Assembly: GCA_013178275.1 (NCBI GenBank)
Contig: JABLWZ010000020.1
Span: forward strand, 1 to 64,000
DNA length: 64,000 nucleotides
Reading direction: 5' to 3'
Source: Bacillota bacterium
GTDB taxonomy: Bacteria; Bacillota; Ch66; Ch109
Both the position numbers and the translations under genes were made by a program. This document shows positions 32,434 through 41,090 of this stretch, piece by piece (within the stretch, counting starts at the first letter, position 1; each line of letters opens with the position of its first letter). Below the pieces are notes generated by a model. It made no database searches. It saw nothing but the letters and a program-made list of their open reading frames with translations, and was not told the DNA's origin.

Positions 32434-32546
32434 AGTTTTGTAATAGGCGGGGCCCTGTTAATCCCTAATACTCGATACCCTGGTATAATGGTGATTATGA
32501 GGTTGTTCGAGAGGCAACAATAAATCGAGATAGGGGAGTGGGGGCG

Positions 32547-33701
32547 GTGAAGAAGGCGGTCATAGCGGTTGTGCTCAGCGTACTCGTTGTCACTGGTGCT
32601 TCCTGCGGGGGTATGAATGAGAACCCCGGGGAGACCCAGCATGGAACGAATACCGCACCCCCGACTGTCCAGCCAGGCGGGGCAGAAAGCGGCCTGGATT
32701 CGAAACCGGCGGATAAGGACCGGATCGAACTGGAGGGGACCATCGGCAAAGACCTGCAGGTACACATGAGCATCCGTATCAAGGACGGGCAGGTCGATGG
32801 GAGTTACTACTACGACCGGTACCAGGAGAGTATTCCATTGAAGGGGAGCATCGATGCCAACCGTATGGTCACCATCAAGGAGTACGAACCGGGCGGTGCG
32901 GTGAACGGCACCTTCTACGGCTGGTACGCCCCGGGCGTCCGGCTGGCCGGCGACTGGACCAATGAGAAGACTAAGGCCGGCTACCCTTTTAAGCTGAGGG
33001 TCCTGAACCGGACCGATAAAAACGCGGTCTGGTCGGGGGAATGGTACCGTCTCAACTCGGGGAGGTTCGATTCCGGCAGCCTGGTCGTCTTCAATGAGGA
33101 CAGCGGGGGATTCGAGTTTAGGCTGGAGGCCTTCAGCGGTGCGAACAACGGCTCGATAGACGGGAAGGCGGAGATCGCGGGAAACCGGGCCCGGTTCCGG
33201 GACGCTGAGACCGGGGCCTCGATGTCGTTGGTACTGGATAAAGGGCTGATAACGGTCGAGGCCGATGAAAAAATCAACCAGTACCACGCCGGGGCCGGGG
33301 TGGCCTTCGATGGTGAGTATAAGAAAGGGGAACGGCAGCCGGACACCGTCCTGAGCCTGGGGATGGTGGAGACCGGCGAGCAGGAGGCCGAGTTTAAACG
33401 GCTGGTGGGCGAGGATGTTGATCTGTTTATCGACACGGCTCAGAGGATGGTCGATGAGGAGGACCTGGACGGTTATGGCGCCAGGGTTAAGAGTTACTGG
33501 GTTCGGGGCGTGGGACTCAGCAACCAGTCGATAATCATGCTGCTGCCCGGCACCCGGTTCTGCGCGGCGGTGATCGATCCGGAAAACGACCGGGTCAAGG
33601 TATACACCAACGCGGACTACATAGACAAGGTCCCCCGGACTATCGAGAAGTGGCGGGAGAACTTCAAAGAATACCGGGTGGAGTTTATCCGCCGGCTGTA
33701 G
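32547..33701 (+). CDS. secreted lipoprotein-like hypothetical protein, 384 residues
   Basis: The start is the GTG at 32547, eight bases after GGGGAG. Residues 1-22 are a signal sequence ending VVTGASCGG, which resembles but does not perfectly fit a lipobox. A polar linker follows. The middle holds repeated beta-rich stretches (GTIGKDLQVHMSIRIKDGQVDGSYYYDRY, KGSIDANRMVTIKEYEPGGAVNGTFYGWYAPG) typical of proteins that measure or bind at the envelope. The C-terminal 100 residues (DLFIDTAQRMVDEEDLDGYGARVKSYWV) look like a separate domain. Family not recognised. Confidence 0.7.
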   Translation: MKKAVIAVVLSVLVVTGASCGGMNENPGETQHGTNTAPPTVQPGGAESGLDSKPADKDRIELEGTIGKDLQVHMSIRIKDGQVDGSYYYDRYQESIPLKGSIDANRMVTIKEYEPGGAVNGTFYGWYAPGVRLAGDWTNEKTKAGYPFKLRVLNRTDKNAVWSGEWYRLNSGRFDSGSLVVFNEDSGGFEFRLEAFSGANNGSIDGKAEIAGNRARFRDAETGASMSLVLDKGLITVEADEKINQYHAGAGVAFDGEYKKGERQPDTVLSLGMVETGEQEAEFKRLVGEDVDLFIDTAQRMVDEEDLDGYGARVKSYWVRGVGLSNQSIIMLLPGTRFCAAVIDPENDRVKVYTNADYIDKVPRTIEKWRENFKEYRVEFIRRL

Positions 33702-33796
33702 GGGTGCCCAAAGCCAGTTGGTAAAACAGTTGAAAAAGCTTGGGCCGGCTAATATAATCAGACATATGATTTAGAATTTTTTACAAAGGGGTTTGA

Positions 33797-35035
33797 GTGC
33801 GGATGGCGTTGGTCAATGAGAACTACCTGAAGCTGCCGGGCAGCTACCTTTTTTCAGAGATAGGAAGGCGGGTCAACCAGTTTAAGAAGGAGAACCCTGA
33901 CGCCGACATCATCAGGCTGGGGATCGGGGACGTGACCCGGCCGCTGCCGCCCGCGGTGGTGGAGGCTATGAAAAAGGCTGTCGAGGAGATGGGTCGGGCG
34001 GAGACCTTCCGGGGTTACGGCCCGGAACAGGGTTATGAGTTTCTGAGCGAGAAGATAATCGAGAACGAGTTCCGGCCGAGGGGTATGGATATCGCGGCCG
34101 ACGAGGTCTTCATCAGCGACGGAGCCAAGTGCGACACGGGCAACTTCCAGGAACTCTTCGGGATAGACAACATACTGGCGGTGAGCGACCCGGTCTACCC
34201 CGTCTATGTGGACAGCAACGTGATGGCGGGACGTACCGGGAAGGTAAACGAGAAGGGGCAGTTCGAAAAGATCGTCTACCTCCCCTGCACCGAGGCCAAT
34301 GGAATAAAGCCCCCCCTCCCCCAGACCCGGGTCGACCTGATCTACCTCTGCTTCCCCAACAACCCCACCGGGATGACCCTGTCCAAGGAGGAACTGAAGC
34401 AGTGGGTGGACTACGCCCGGGAGAACCGGTCGGTGATACTGTTTGACGCCGCCTACGAGGCGTATATTCAGGAAGAGGGGATCCCCCACAGCATCTTCGA
34501 GATCGAGGGCGCCCGGGAGGTGGCGGTGGAGTTCCGCAGCTTTTCCAAGACCGCGGGATTTACCGGCAACCGGTGCGCCTATACCATAGTGCCCAAAGAG
34601 GTGATGGCCTACGACTCCGAGGGTAAGGGACACAGCCTCAACCCCCTGTGGCTGAGGCGGCAGACCACCAAGTTCAACGGGGTCTCCTACCCGGTGCAGG
34701 CCGCAGCGGCGGCTATCTACACCGAGGAGGGGAAGCGGCAGGTCAAGGAGATGATCGGCTACTACATGGAAAACGCCCGCATCATCCGGGAGGGCCTGGA
34801 GAAGGCGGGCTACAAGGTCTTCGGAGGGGTGAACGCGCCCTATATCTGGATGAAGACCCCGGACAACCTGGCCTCCTGGGACTTCTTCGAGAAGCTGATG
34901 CGTGAGGTCAACGTGATCGGGACCCCGGGTGCGGGCTTCGGCTCCAACGGGGAGGGATACTTCCGCCTGACCGCGTTCGGCTCGCGGGAGAACACCGAGA
35001 GGGCGGTCGAGCGGATCGTCAGGTCGAGAGGGTAG
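33797..35035 (+). CDS. dapL: LL-diaminopimelate aminotransferase
   Basis: DapL makes LL-diaminopimelate directly from tetrahydrodipicolinate with glutamate, bypassing the acyl intermediates of lysine and peptidoglycan precursor synthesis. The 412-residue chain has the family opening [20 protein letters not shown], then [48 protein letters not shown] and the PLP lysine in [17 protein letters not shown]. The GTG at 33797 is five bases after AAAGGGG; the ATG at 33803 is the alternative. No other lysine genes are adjacent. Confidence 0.93.
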   Translation: MRMALVNENYLKLPGSYLFSEIGRRVNQFKKENPDADIIRLGIGDVTRPLPPAVVEAMKKAVEEMGRAETFRGYGPEQGYEFLSEKIIENEFRPRGMDIAADEVFISDGAKCDTGNFQELFGIDNILAVSDPVYPVYVDSNVMAGRTGKVNEKGQFEKIVYLPCTEANGIKPPLPQTRVDLIYLCFPNNPTGMTLSKEELKQWVDYARENRSVILFDAAYEAYIQEEGIPHSIFEIEGAREVAVEFRSFSKTAGFTGNRCAYTIVPKEVMAYDSEGKGHSLNPLWLRRQTTKFNGVSYPVQAAAAAIYTEEGKRQVKEMIGYYMENARIIREGLEKAGYKVFGGVNAPYIWMKTPDNLASWDFFEKLMREVNVIGTPGAGFGSNGEGYFRLTAFGSRENTERAVERIVRSRG

Positions 35036-35067
35036 GCGGCCGGGAGAGCAAAATAGTGCAGTACGAA

Positions 35068-35096
35068 GGGGCTGGCCGTTGGCCAGCCCCGTTTTG
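35068..35096 (+). terminator. terminator after dapL
   Basis: GGGGCTGGCC (35068-35077) and GGCCAGCCCC (35081-35090) form a 10-bp stem around GTT, followed by GTTTTGG. Confidence 0.88.
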
Positions 35097-35151
35097 GTTA
35101 GGGAATCGCTGTTTGAAGTATATCGTTGGGTGGTCTGTTTCTGGAGAATCT

Positions 35152-36276
35152 CTATTCCCGGGGGTCGCCGTACAAAAAGGAAAAGTCCGGGCTGAGCATG
35201 TCTTTCAAGGTCGAGAACTCAACCGGGAATCCCTGGATGCCTGCGGCGTAAGGGAAGTACTCGTACTGCTGGAAGTAGACCACCAGCCCACCGCTCGACA
35301 GGTAGAAGTCCTGGTCGTCTTTGATGGCCGTGAATACCGTGAGTTCATCGAGTTCCCCCGCCCTGATCTTCTGGCTTATCTGGTCCCTCACCGCAGTACT
35401 GATAAATGTGACATAGTCCGCCTGGTCCAGCATCAGGTCCTTAATCCGGTACTCCCGGCCGGTTTTGAGGTCGAGGGTATGCGAGGTTTGGATTGTTGAG
35501 CCGTGTGCCCCGCCGGTGTACTGGTAATCCGAGAAAACCACACTGAGCAGCCCGTTTTGATTGTACTTGATACTGTAGTCGAAGTAGGTTTCGTACTTGT
35601 TCGGGCTGGTTACGCCTTCAGATTGTCTTAGAGTCCTCAGCTCATCCGCGTTTTTAAGCCCTTCATCCCTGGCCTGCAGGGCTTCTTTTTCGAACCGGGC
35701 GTTTATACTGTCCTGAACCGCCTTGTCTTCCAACCCTTCGATCCGTGGGTACTGGATGGTTATCTCGATCAGGTCGTCCTCGGAGTTTTGCTTTACCGTA
35801 CTGATGGTGATGGCGTTCTTTTTAATGCTCAGCAGGGTAATCTTGTCGCCACCCTGGTCCCAATGCGGGACCAGGCCGAACTCGGCGAAGAGGTCGGCTC
35901 TCAGGTAGGTGTAGTCATTTATCACGATATGGCTTTCAGCCGGGGCACCCAGGTAGTCACCGCCCATGTAGTACGCATGGCCGTCGGCGGCTATCCGGTT
36001 GTTTTTCAGGTCCATGGTTATATTCTCGCCGCCTTTAAGGGCGGATATGGCGCCGCTCTCTCCCGCCCAGCGTATCTCGTAGCCGAGTGACTCGCAGATC
36101 GCCCGTAGCGGCAGGTAGGGGATTCCGTCAGCTTCATAGGCAACGGCTTCAATCTGACTGCCGTTTAAGACTACTGTGATCGGACCGGCCTGGCCTCCGC
36201 CCGCCGCGAAAGCATCGGTGTGGACCGATAACAGCAGACAAACGATGAACGCGGGCAACAGCAATTTTTTAATCAT
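35152..36276 (-). CDS. secreted stalk-domain protein with DUF4163/DUF3298-type C-terminus
   Basis: This is a 374-residue exported protein. It has a signal peptide (LLLPAFIVCLLLSVHTDAFAA), then two half-repeats of the copper-amine-oxidase stalk type (GIPYLPLRAICESLGYEIRW, YTYLRADLFAEFGLVPHW) at about 50-145. From about 160 a DUF4163/DUF3298 region follows (ITIQYPRIEGLEDKAVQDSINARF, FSDYQYTGGAHGSTIQTSHTLDLKTG), as in RsiV and PdaC outer domains. In RsiV that region binds lysozyme; here no sigma gene is adjacent. It may sense or bind peptidoglycan. It forms a probable operon with the lipoprotein gene upstream. Confidence 0.85.
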   Translation of the reverse strand: MIKKLLLPAFIVCLLLSVHTDAFAAGGGQAGPITVVLNGSQIEAVAYEADGIPYLPLRAICESLGYEIRWAGESGAISALKGGENITMDLKNNRIAADGHAYYMGGDYLGAPAESHIVINDYTYLRADLFAEFGLVPHWDQGGDKITLLSIKKNAITISTVKQNSEDDLIEITIQYPRIEGLEDKAVQDSINARFEKEALQARDEGLKNADELRTLRQSEGVTSPNKYETYFDYSIKYNQNGLLSVVFSDYQYTGGAHGSTIQTSHTLDLKTGREYRIKDLMLDQADYVTFISTAVRDQISQKIRAGELDELTVFTAIKDDQDFYLSSGGLVVYFQQYEYFPYAAGIQGFPVEFSTLKDMLSPDFSFLYGDPRE

Positions 36277-36306
36277 CTTCTCCGCCCTCCTTGGTAAATT
36301 TTTTGG

Positions 36307-37257
36307 TCACTGGTTCGAGAAGTTTTCGTTGGTCTGCAGGGAGCCGCCTTCCAGTATCTTTTCCACTTCCTCGAACCCGGTCGGGAAAGCGAAGTTGTAA
36401 CGAGCGGGAAGCGCGAAGACGTAACGGCTGTTCCGGCCTAGTTCTTTCGGGCCTATGGGCGCAGCCCCGATGTGGAACTCCTCCCGCTGCAGGGAGTTCC
36501 ACTGGTCCAGGGTGAACACCATGATGGGGATGTCCTGCCTCGGTTTTTGGGAAGTCCACCTTGGGTGACGGATGGAGAGCAGCGGACCGGTCGCGACCGG
36601 ATTGCTGCCCCCTATGGGAAGGCCTTCCCACTTGTCGGTAACTATCGTGTAGCCGCGCCAGCTCTGGGGTAGTGAAAAGTTAAAGCCGTACTGGGTATTC
36701 TGGTACACTATATCGGTGGCGTCCTTGTACGCACCCAGCCTGACGGCGGTAATCAGCCAGCGGTCCCCGATCTTTCCTACCGCGAGGGTGACCGGGCGCC
36801 GGGCGGCAGCGCCGCCGTTGGCCTTCTCCGTACTGGTAACCTCGATCACCTCGCCTTTAACCTCGTACGAGGAATCAGGCAGTTTCACGACGCTCAGAAC
36901 CTCTATGCGGTCGGGCCAGGGACTCGACGTCACACGCCCGGGGGCGTTCTGCGGGTCCTTCTGCCACTCATTCAGGAGGTCGGGAGACACGTACTGACCG
37001 TAGTTATCCTGGATGCTCTTGATAAGGGTATCCTTGGGGGCCAGCAGCGAGACGTTCTGGAGCCTGCCGCCGAAGTCCTTGACCAGATTCGCAACCGTTT
37101 CCCGGACCGCTTCATCGGTCTGCGGCGCTGCCTCCTGGGAGGGCGGCTGTTGGCCGGGATCGGCCGGGGGTGTCTCACCGCTGCAGCCGAACAGGGATAC
37201 AGCTACCAACAGGATAAGCGCAACCGATAACAGTTTTTTCACGTACAATCTTTTCAT
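36307..37257 (-). CDS. lipoprotein of unknown function, 316 residues
   Basis: A clear lipoprotein signal is present: KKLLSVALILLVAVSLFGC with the lipobox LFGC near residue 25. A Pro/Gln-rich linker (ETPPADPGQQPPSQEAAPQ) follows. The middle has a SnoaL/NTF2-like feel (VKDFGGRLQNVSLLAPKDTLIKSIQ ... YGQYVSPDLLNEWQKDP). The C-terminus resembles the YTIV-W-G and LPARYNFAFP strands of some secreted sporulation or germination lipoproteins, without a clear match. It lies 30 bases upstream of the stalk-domain gene on the same strand. Confidence 0.75.
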   Translation of the reverse strand: MKRLYVKKLLSVALILLVAVSLFGCSGETPPADPGQQPPSQEAAPQTDEAVRETVANLVKDFGGRLQNVSLLAPKDTLIKSIQDNYGQYVSPDLLNEWQKDPQNAPGRVTSSPWPDRIEVLSVVKLPDSSYEVKGEVIEVTSTEKANGGAAARRPVTLAVGKIGDRWLITAVRLGAYKDATDIVYQNTQYGFNFSLPQSWRGYTIVTDKWEGLPIGGSNPVATGPLLSIRHPRWTSQKPRQDIPIMVFTLDQWNSLQREEFHIGAAPIGPKELGRNSRYVFALPARYNFAFPTGFEEVEKILEGGSLQTNENFSNQ

Positions 37258-37468
37258 CGCCCTGCCTCCCTGGTAAGTTTATCTGAAACCGAGTCAATGA
37301 GGTTGGTACCATATTAATAACGGGTTGGATAGGTATAGGGTAGCGCGGTGGAAAAAATTTATTCAGAGGATGCGGCAGTGGCAGTATGGGTAAAGATGAG
37401 AACAACCCTTCCAGAAAGGCAGGAAGGGTGATTTCAGCGATCCGAAGCGGTTTTTTGCCCATCGGTCT

Positions 37469-37948
37469 TCATTGTATCTTCATGCTTTTCATTTTCTTCT
37501 GCATGGTATCCAGGACCAGCTCCACGATTTCCGGCGGCAGCCGCTGCAACCGCCGGTTCTGCCATTCCCTTTCTTCATCCACCGATTTGCCCGCGTGCTT
37601 GACGGCCTTCAGGGCATACAACGGCGCTCCCAGCGAATGGTCCGCCATGTGAGCCGTGGCAACGGCGTGCCCGATGGAGCGGGCTACCGCGATAGCAACC
37701 GGATCCGAGGAGTCTCTCGCCGCGGTGTGTGCGCCTAAAGAGGCCTTCATCGCGTGACCGGTCGGTACATTCCCATTTTCCCATTCTTCAGCTATAAATA
37801 AGGCGTGGGTCAACCGGGCGTCGATATTCCCACCGATGAGCGGCAGTACGTGTTCCGAACACTCCCTGGCCCACCTGATCAGCCGGTGATGATTCTCTTT
37901 CGCGAGCAGTCCGCCGCGATGTACTGCAACAAAACGTTTGTCCCGCAT
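37469..37948 (-). CDS. putative immunity protein (Imm-5-like)
   Basis: This 159-residue soluble helical protein closely fits the putative immunity family: MRDKRFVAVHRGGLLAKENH, RLIRWARECSEHVLPL, a PTGHAMKASLGAHTAARD helix, then IGHAVATAHMADHSLGAPLYALKAVK and EREWQNRRLPPEI-like end. Such genes are found both beside toxins and alone; no toxin gene is visible here. The start is the ATG at 37948, preceded by AGGAGG with a short spacing; the longer frame is not used. A hairpin ACCCTTCC/GGAAGGGT lies just downstream (about 37406-37430). Confidence 0.78.
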   Translation of the reverse strand: MRDKRFVAVHRGGLLAKENHHRLIRWARECSEHVLPLIGGNIDARLTHALFIAEEWENGNVPTGHAMKASLGAHTAARDSSDPVAIAVARSIGHAVATAHMADHSLGAPLYALKAVKHAGKSVDEEREWQNRRLQRLPPEIVELVLDTMQKKMKSMKIQ

Positions 37949-38100
37949 CCGTTGCCTCCTGAACGCAGACCGGTTCCCGCTATTTATTATAAGCATTACA
38001 TGAAGGGATGGGTAGGTGAGAGAGAGCAGAATCCCAGCGGCGCGAATGAACAATCCTTAAGCGGTCGCTCCAGTATGCGGGCGAACCGCCCCGTGCATTA

Positions 38101-38298
38101 CTACTCTTGGGCCGGGCAGCGACCCGATTTTGTTTTTCTCATTTCTCTTTTGACGGTCGACAGGGAGTCCATCTGGGTAAAGGGTTTGATGAAGATTTTA
38201 TTTGAAGCAGCGTGTCTTCGATGCTCGATTCCATACTCGGCAATATATGTGTCTTTATCTTTCTTAAACCAGCTGAATCTTTTAATCAATGACATCAT
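38101..38298 (-). CDS. hypothetical small basic protein, 65 residues
   Basis: It has a good ribosome-binding context (AAAGGGTG before the ATG at 38298). The chain is basic and begins MMSLIKRFSWFKKDKDTYIAEYG, continuing with IEHRRHAASNKIFIKPFTQ. No domain, membrane helix or cysteine pair is present. The gene is plausible but not certain; a plus-strand open frame overlaps it and has a poorer start. Confidence 0.42.
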   Translation of the reverse strand: MMSLIKRFSWFKKDKDTYIAEYGIEHRRHAASNKIFIKPFTQMDSLSTVKREMRKTKSGRCPAQE

Positions 38299-38481
38299 GA
38301 GCACCCTTTCTTCAGGCAAACGTACGCTTTCTTTTTAATACGACCGGAGCCTTCACTTTATCAGTGCCGTACGCTCTTTTAGAAAAAATAACTCACCTGG
38401 GTCAGCAGCGGTCCTTTGGGCACTGCAGCCGCAGGCACGAAGGGCTGGCTGGAACCGGCCCTTTTATTACAGCTTTGAGGA

Positions 38482-38532
38482 TTGACTGCCGATCTGAATC
38501 AAGGCTATAATTTTAGTGTACACGCGTACACT
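38482..38532 (+). promoter_or_regulatory. promoter and operator of the tetR-type gene
   Basis: TTGACT (38482-38487), an 18-base spacer and TATAAT (38506-38511) are followed by the inverted repeat AGTGTAC-acgc-GTACACT (38515-38532), which covers the start site. This is the expected layout for TetR autoregulation. Confidence 0.75.
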
Positions 38533-38549
38533 GGGAGGATTAAAGGATA

Positions 38550-39152
38550 ATGCCATTACCCGAGTCAAAACAGAACAAAGAAAGAAAGCAGAGACTCCTT
38601 GAATGCGCGCTGGATCTTTTCGTCGAGCAGGGGTACTTCAATACTCCGGTCCGTCATATCGTGGCGAAGTCAGGTTTTGGAACCCAGACCTTCTATAACT
38701 ACTTTATAGATAAAGAGGATATCTTAAAAACTCTGCTGGAGGAGTTTGCGAATCAGATCATATCAAGCGTCAACCATTATTACGCCAAGGAAAAGGACCT
38801 GAGCAAAAGATTCACGGAGTCCAAGCGGGTTATTCTGGAGGTTTTCACTCAGAATAAAAAGCTGACGGAAATATACTGCCGGGTAGCAGGTGCAAGCGAT
38901 GTAATAGATCAGACCTTAAAACAGTTTGAGGACAAGCTGATCGAATTTTTTACTAAAAACATCAAGTATGGCATCAGGAAAGGTGCCTTGAATTACGTCC
39001 CGGCGGCTACCGTCGCCCATGGTATCTGGGCTATACAAAAATTTTTGTTGTATAAATGGATCGTTTTAAAGGACATCACCGAAGAGGAAATGATAGAGAT
39101 GGTGGTAGCATACCACGAGGCAATCGCTCAGGGTCTGGTAAAGAAAGAGTAA
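38550..39152 (+). CDS. TetR/AcrR family transcriptional regulator
   Basis: This is a 200-residue repressor with the TetR helix-turn-helix at about 12-58: RLLECALDLFVEQGYFNTPVRHIVAKSGFGTQTFYNYFIDKEDIL. The C-terminal ligand domain is divergent, as usual. GGAGGATTAAAGGATA precedes the ATG. Its promoter carries a palindrome suited to autorepression. The next gene (39410), 258 bases downstream on the same strand, may be a target, but no efflux pump is present. Confidence 0.9.
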   Translation: MPLPESKQNKERKQRLLECALDLFVEQGYFNTPVRHIVAKSGFGTQTFYNYFIDKEDILKTLLEEFANQIISSVNHYYAKEKDLSKRFTESKRVILEVFTQNKKLTEIYCRVAGASDVIDQTLKQFEDKLIEFFTKNIKYGIRKGALNYVPAATVAHGIWAIQKFLLYKWIVLKDITEEEMIEMVVAYHEAIAQGLVKKE

Positions 39153-39153
39153 T

Positions 39154-39186
39154 CAGCCATGCTGTGGCTGGTCGCTCTTTTTTTTA
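39154..39186 (+). terminator. terminator after the tetR-type gene
   Basis: CAGCCA (39154-39159) and TGGCTG (39165-39170) form a short stem; TTTTTTTT follows after GTCGCTC, so the fit is imperfect. Confidence 0.55.
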
Positions 39187-39260
39187 TCGGACTAAGAGAA
39201 TGACCGTACAGTCTGTTCAAACGTTCAGTATACTTGTTCCGAGGGATTGAAATTAGAGCA

Positions 39261-39292
39261 TTGAGAGCGGCGGTCCGCCGTTTAGCTCTCAA
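39261..39292 (+). promoter_or_regulatory. hairpin in the leader of the 157-residue gene
   Basis: TTGAGAGC (39261-39268) pairs with GCTCTCAA (39285-39292), with a GGC/GCC hairpin inside. It lies 118 bases before the start codon without a T run, so it may be an operator or a leader structure rather than a terminator. Confidence 0.4.
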
Positions 39293-39409
39293 GGATGGAG
39301 GTAACTCAAAAGCCAGAGGAAAAATGAGGGAAGGGGTGATGTTCCAACAGAGTACTTAACAGATATAAGGGTAAGAAAAAGAGAGTAAAAAGAGGAGGCG
39401 CGAAAAATA

Positions 39410-39883
39410 ATGCATGAATACACCGATGCGTTCAAGTGGGAAAGGTCCCGCGCGGCTTTGTCGATGCTCCTGGGATCAACGGTTTACTCTATTATCGAGA
39501 ATTACGGCATGGAGGCACTGGATAAAATAGCCCAGAAGTGGCTGCAGAACAATCAAAAGGCCGCTCCCCAATTGATGAAGATCAATAACCTGACCGAAAA
39601 GACGCTGGAATCCGTGTCTAAAATTATTAATTTTACCGACACCATCTATGGAGTAGATGGGGAATGGACGGAAATCACTCCCGACCGGGCGGTGAAGATA
39701 GAAAAATCGTGCCCGCTGGCCAAACAATTCCCGCGTGAAATCTGCACCAAGATGTTTGCCGGGTCGATGACCGGCATTGCCCGAGGAGTAACCGGGGATG
39801 AGCGGTTTGTCTGTAAGATGCCCAAATGCCTGGCGGGCAAAGACCCTGACGATTGCTGCGAAATCATTATTGAAAGAGAATAG
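39410..39883 (+). CDS. hypothetical protein, possibly L-2-amino-thiazoline-4-carboxylate hydrolase-like
   Basis: This 157-residue soluble protein has cysteines near the C-terminus (KSCPLAKQFPREICTKMF, VCKMPKCLAGKDPDDCCE) and an N-terminal helical region. The arrangement of a C-P-x-A motif, a later C-x-x-M and a final C-rich stretch recalls the ATC hydrolase-like family, which in anaerobes includes many uncharacterised members. I cannot confirm catalysis. AGAGGAGG lies upstream of the ATG. It follows a TetR regulator and may be controlled by it. Confidence 0.6.
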   Translation: MHEYTDAFKWERSRAALSMLLGSTVYSIIENYGMEALDKIAQKWLQNNQKAAPQLMKINNLTEKTLESVSKIINFTDTIYGVDGEWTEITPDRAVKIEKSCPLAKQFPREICTKMFAGSMTGIARGVTGDERFVCKMPKCLAGKDPDDCCEIIIERE

Positions 39884-39908
39884 CTGATCGCAAAGCCACC
39901 TCCACACC

Positions 39909-39947
39909 TGAGGGCCGCCCCGCTTTAAAAAGGGACGGCCCTCTTAT
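39909..39947 (+). terminator. terminator after the 157-residue gene
   Basis: GAGGGCCG and CGGCCCTC form the outer stem with inner CC/GG pairs, followed by TTATAAT. Confidence 0.65.
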
Positions 39948-40031
39948 AATAAATAAATCATCAGGCCCTGCCATCGGCGATCCGGTCAACCCAACCGTCC
40001 CGTTGACAGTCTGGTAATTAAGAAGATCATT

Positions 40032-40145
40032 ACTTTCTACCGTTATATTCTTTGAGCCCCTTTGATACTCTTTGGTATTCTTATATATCTATCTCTAAGA
40101 AGACCAAAGAATACCAAAGAATACCAAGAATATCACGGTAGAGAA
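40032..40145. repeat. long imperfect palindrome with internal TTTGGTATTC repeats
   Basis: The outer arms TTTCTACCGTTATATTCTT and AAGAATATCACGGTAGAG(AAA) are inverted copies with small differences. The inner part repeats TTTGGTATTC or its complement several times. The whole could fold into one long hairpin. It lies in a gene-free stretch before an AT-rich gene pair. Confidence 0.65.
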
Positions 40146-40252
40146 AATTGATATCCTTTAACGGATTGGTAAAGCAACATAAACGTTGTGTGTGATAAGT
40201 TATGGAGCAGTACTTTCGTGGTGGAACTGGCGAACAGCAGAAGCCCGAATCC

Positions 40253-40555
40253 TCAAAGCAATTTTCTTAATTTAAACCCATCACTTAAACCCTGGAGATA
40301 AGCGTGATCAGCTTCAATCCCAGCTATTAAACCCTCTAGAGACTCGTATTCATCAATCAGCTCCCAAGCCTCTTTAGAACCCCCTAACCTCCGCAATATT
40401 TCTTCGTACACCTTATTAGCCCGGTCTTGAAATTTTTTGTATTTTTTACTTGTTCGTTGGTTTTTATAGAGCATTGTTCTGAAAGAGTCGGTTGTTCTTT
40501 TGTTAATGAAGTCCAGCAAATCTGAATTAAGCGAGGTTATTTTCGCTTTTTCCAT
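40253..40555 (-). CDS. hypothetical protein, 100 residues, DUF6809-like
   Basis: This is a soluble, charged, helical protein: MEKAKITSLNSDLLDFINKR ... EEILRRLGGSKEAWELIDEYESLEGLI ... DHAYLQGLSDGFKLRKLL. The Y-L-Q-G-L-x-D-G-x-x-L ending resembles small phage/plasmid-type proteins of the DUF6809 kind; the name is tentative. AGGAGG lies seven bases before the ATG. Base composition is more AT-rich than the neighbours, and it is divergent from a small XRE repressor, suggesting a short acquired segment. Confidence 0.65.
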   Translation of the reverse strand: MEKAKITSLNSDLLDFINKRTTDSFRTMLYKNQRTSKKYKKFQDRANKVYEEILRRLGGSKEAWELIDEYESLEGLIAGIEADHAYLQGLSDGFKLRKLL

Positions 40556-40582
40556 TCATAAGCCTCCTTCATGTTTTATTAA

Positions 40583-40680
40583 TCTACAATTTAATGTAGA
40601 TATTCTACAACATATTATAGAGAACTGTCAACACCTTTTTATAGATGTTCTTTGACATCGTGTAGTTCGTCTATTATTAT
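40583..40680. promoter_or_regulatory. divergent promoters with a central operator
   Basis: Plus strand: TTGACA (40652-40657), 17 bases, TATTAT (40675-40680) for the XRE gene. Minus strand: TTGACA (40626-40631), 18 bases, TAGAAT (40602-40607) for the 100-residue gene. The palindrome TCTACA-atttaa-TGTAGA at 40583-40600 lies at the minus-strand start site, with a partial copy (TCTACA, then TATAGA) beside it. Confidence 0.7.
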
Positions 40681-40701
40681 CTAGAGGAAGGGGGTATATT
40701 C

Positions 40702-40911
40702 ATGACTTTTTCTTATAATAAACTTTGGAAGCTGTTAATTGATAACGGTATGACTAAGGAACAATTGCGGAAAACACTAAAAATTTCTCCTTCTACAATT
40801 GCTAAAATGGGACGCGGTGATAACATTTCGCTAGCTGTAATAGAAAAAATATGTAAACATTTCAACTGCCAGCCGGGGGATCTTTTTGAGTTTATCCCGG
40901 ATAAGCAATAA
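40702..40911 (+). CDS. small XRE/Cro-type helix-turn-helix regulator
   Basis: This 69-residue protein consists only of an HTH domain: LWKLLIDNGMTKEQLRKTLKISPSTIAKMGRGDNISLAVIEKICKHFNCQPGDLFEFIPD, the YozG/Cro type. GGAAGGGGG precedes the ATG. It probably binds the TCTACA/TGTAGA palindrome in the divergent promoter region. The AT-rich composition sets this pair apart from the surrounding GC-rich genes. Confidence 0.88.
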   Translation: MTFSYNKLWKLLIDNGMTKEQLRKTLKISPSTIAKMGRGDNISLAVIEKICKHFNCQPGDLFEFIPDKQ

Positions 40912-41028
40912 AAATGTTGTTATTCATCTTCAGTATATTGGCCAGCGGCGTGGCTGGTACTACAGCAACCGCCGCTGAGTTACAACAGTCGGAGTAGCGC
41001 CAAGCCATTGATAAGAATTAAGATAAGC

Positions 41029-41066
41029 AGGGCCGCCCCGGTTTTTGAGGCGGCCCTGGTTTTTTG
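41029..41066. terminator. terminator between convergent regulator genes
   Basis: AGGGCCGCC (41029-41037) and GGCGGCCCT (41049-41057) form a 9-bp stem, followed on the plus strand by GGTTTTTTG. The loop itself is T-rich. Confidence 0.8.
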
Positions 41067-41090
41067 AACGGATGATGTTGATATTTAGAC

